Shown: in pieces, positions 6,441 through 7,661 of the stretch
How positions within the stretch are numbered: the first letter of the stretch is position 1
How the letters are laid out: the number at the start of each line of letters is the position of its first letter
Assembly (NCBI GenBank): GCA_046155815.1
Contig: JBJXFY010000257.1
Location: 1-7,661, forward strand
From: JBJXFY01 sp046155815
Lineage (GTDB): Bacteria; Verrucomicrobiota; Verrucomicrobiia; Limisphaerales; CAIMTB01
Direction of reading: 5' to 3'
DNA: 7,661 nt
The notes under the pieces: model-generated
What the model was told of the DNA's origin: nothing
Database searches by the model: none
The model's input: the letters and a program-made list of their open reading frames with translations, nothing else
Made by a program: the position numbers and the translations under genes

Positions 6441-6513
6441 AACCGTAATTGGGGCGTAAGCCTCGGTTCCTCCCGGCCCAGCGACGCGTGTGCATTCGCG
6501 TCGCTGGGTTTTT
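6441..6513 (+). ncRNA. Candidate structured RNA: GUAA-capped hairpin, C-rich linker, terminator
   Basis: Within the 221-nt gene-free stretch 6304-6524 the last part is strongly structured. The first hairpin has a GTAA loop (6456-6459, a GNRA tetraloop in RNA) closed by GGGC/GCCT. It can extend in two exclusive ways: 6447-6455 with 6460-6468 (9 bp, three G-U pairs), or AACCG 6441-6445 with CGGTT 6464-6468, leaving a 6-nt 5' bulge (6446-6451). An unpaired C-rich linker, CCTCCCGG (6469-6476), leads into a perfect terminator hairpin. A weak promoter, TTGACT (6410-6415) with TAGCAG (6433-6438) at 17-bp spacing, would start an RNA of about 70 nt near 6445. The alternative is that this is simply the 3' UTR of the propeller mRNA. 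No known RNA family is recognised. Confidence 0.3.
6477..6513 (+). terminator. Strong Rho-independent terminator, + strand
   Basis: A perfect 12-bp stem, CCCAGCGACGCG (6477-6488) with CGCGTCGCTGGG (6497-6508), has an 8-nt loop (TGTGCATT) and is followed directly by five T residues (6509-6513). The orientation is + only: on the - strand the stem is followed by CCGGGAGG, with no T tract. It lies 173 nt past the stop of the propeller gene and 11 nt before the stop of the convergent transporter gene, so it would prevent read-through into that gene's antisense strand. Confidence 0.88.
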
Positions 6514-6524
6514 CGTTGCCGCCC

Positions 6525-7661
6525 TCACCCGGATTTCCGCTGCGCCCGCCGGTCGCGCCGCCGCTGAAGGAGCACCAGCACGGCCGGCAGGACGGTGAGC
6601 GATCCAAGGATGCAGCCGGTCACGCCGAGGCTCATCACGAAGCCCAGGCTCACGATGCCCTGGTGCCGCGCCAGCATCAGGCTGCTGAAGCCGGCCACCG
6701 TGGTGAGGCCGGACACCAGCACCGCCTTGCCGGTGCTGCGCGCGATGATCGCAGGGTTCCGTTCCTCCGCGAAGCGCGTCAGCACATGGATGCCGAAGGT
6801 GACGCCGATGCCCACGATGAGCGGCAGGGTCATGATGTTGGCCGGATTGAACGGCACGCCCGCGAGGCCCATCGCGCCCAGCGTCCACACGCCCGCCAGC
6901 AGTACCGGCAGGTGCGCCAGCAGCACCGCCGAGACCGAGCGGAACTGGATGAAGACCAAGACCACCATCGCCGCCAGCGCGTACAGCGCCGCGCGCTCGT
7001 AGCTGGAGCGCAGCAGGCCGGTGTACTCGTAAAGCTGGACCGGCTCGCCGGTCACGTCCGGCGCCACGTGCCGCACCTCGTGGACGAACGCCTCCTGCGC
7101 GCCGCGTTCCCACACGTCCTCGCGCGGGTACACCTGCACGAGCAGCCGCCCGGTCGCGCCGATGAAGCGGTTGCGGATCGGGGACGGCAGGTCCTCCGCG
7201 CCCAGCGCCGCCCGGGTGTCCGAACGCTTCAGCGTCTCGAAGGTGTCGCGCAGATCCCCGAAGAAGGCGTGCTCGAAGGCCCCCAGCCTCGCCGCGTTGC
7301 GGGCCGGGTCGCCCGCCCTGAGCTGCCGCGCGAGGGCCTCGATCGCCGCGTTGAGGGAACGGAGCTGCGGCAGCAGCCCGTGGTCCGGCTTCTCGCGCCC
7401 GAGCACCTGCTCCGCGGTGCCCAGGTAGCCCTGCAGGTAGACCAGCGTGGCGCGCAGCTCCGACAGGTCGGGCAGCGCCTCCGCCGGGCCGGCGAAGCGC
7501 ACCGGCGCGAGCATGCGCTTGACCTCGTCCACCAGCCGCAGCTTCTCGCGGTCGTCCTCGACGAGCAGGCGGGCGATGGACTGCACGTCGGCCACGGTGG
7601 CGAGGTTCGTGAGCCGGGCCTCAAGCGACAGCGCCTGGGCCGCGTTCGTGGCGACCACCGC
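6525..7661 (-). CDS. MMPL/HpnN-like RND transporter, C-terminal half (5' end outside window)
   Basis: Inner-membrane RND-superfamily exporter of the MMPL type. The frame is open to the window edge, and the first visible residues (A-V-V-A-T-N) lie inside a periplasmic domain, so the true start is to the right of 7661. Counting from the in-frame GTG at 7658, about 220 residues form the second periplasmic loop. Then come five membrane helices at about 222-240, 243-267, 272-294, 310-330 and 333-364, and a basic cytoplasmic tail (R-R-R-D-R-R-A-Q-R). This is the expected second half of a 12-helix protein. The V-A-T-x-x-x-x-A-L start and the G-V-P-F-N-P-A-N-I-M-T-L-P-L-I-V-G-I-G-V segment resemble HpnN-type hopanoid/lipid transporters, but substrate cannot be told from this half. 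The usual Asp-Tyr of MMPL helix 10 is Thr287-Phe288 here. The gene is convergent with the propeller gene; no good - strand terminator follows its TGA. Confidence 0.93.
   Translation of the reverse strand, partial: AVVATNAAQALSLEARLTNLATVADVQSIARLLVEDDREKLRLVDEVKRMLAPVRFAGPAEALPDLSELRATLVYLQGYLGTAEQVLGREKPDHGLLPQLRSLNAAIEALARQLRAGDPARNAARLGAFEHAFFGDLRDTFETLKRSDTRAALGAEDLPSPIRNRFIGATGRLLVQVYPREDVWERGAQEAFVHEVRHVAPDVTGEPVQLYEYTGLLRSSYERAALYALAAMVVLVFIQFRSVSAVLLAHLPVLLAGVWTLGAMGLAGVPFNPANIMTLPLIVGIGVTFGIHVLTRFAEERNPAIIARSTGKAVLVSGLTTVAGFSSLMLARHQGIVSLGFVMSLGVTGCILGSLTVLPAVLVLLQRRRDRRAQRKSG

Noticed and set aside
1..7661. CRISPR array, tRNA, rRNA, insertion sequence, phage or defence system
   Set aside because: No spaced direct repeats, cloverleaf, rRNA-like sequence, transposase motif or terminal inverted repeats were seen; coding density and composition are uniform across the window.

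Overview
The window is a GC-rich bacterial chromosome segment with five complete genes on the + strand, then one gene on the - strand that runs off the right edge. Base composition is strongly GC-biased at third codon positions. The best phylum guess is a member of the PVC group, most likely Verrucomicrobiota. The reasons are an NAD+-dependent ligase with a V-E-P-K-V-D-G nucleotidyl-transfer motif, a secreted PQQ-like propeller opening with W-P-A-W-R-G-P-x-G-x-G-x-S (abundant in Verrucomicrobiota and Planctomycetota), and a degenerate heptamer tandem repeat in an intergenic spacer. This placement comes from remembered family traits, not from a search.

Layout from left to right: 42-671 encodes an outer-membrane-type lipoprotein with two BamE/SmpA-like repeats. 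It is followed after 13 nt by ligA (685-2721), the replicative and repair DNA ligase. A five-helix membrane protein of unknown function (2732-3601) follows closely, with its Shine-Dalgarno sequence overlapping the ligA stop codon. These three genes are tightly spaced and probably co-transcribed. After a 60-nt spacer with a hairpin comes an M48A/Ste24-type membrane zinc peptidase (3662-4900). A 113-nt spacer then holds four heptamer repeats and a plausible promoter that would give a leaderless mRNA for the next gene, a secreted PQQ-like beta-propeller protein (5014-6303). The 221-nt spacer 6304-6524 contains a GNRA-type hairpin, a short C-rich single-stranded stretch and a very strong + strand intrinsic terminator. 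Together these could be the 3' UTR of the propeller gene or a small RNA. On the - strand, 6525-7661 is the C-terminal half of an MMPL/HpnN-like RND transporter.

Taken together this is mostly ordinary chromosome: one housekeeping replication gene surrounded by cell-envelope functions (lipoprotein, membrane peptidase, exported propeller, RND exporter). There is no mobile element, CRISPR array, tRNA, rRNA or defence system. The parts most worth a second look are the structured RNA candidate near 6441-6513, the heptamer repeat joined to a possible leaderless promoter at 4959-5014, the duplicated BamE-like lipoprotein, the unassigned membrane protein, and the RND half-transporter without acidic residues in its membrane helices.
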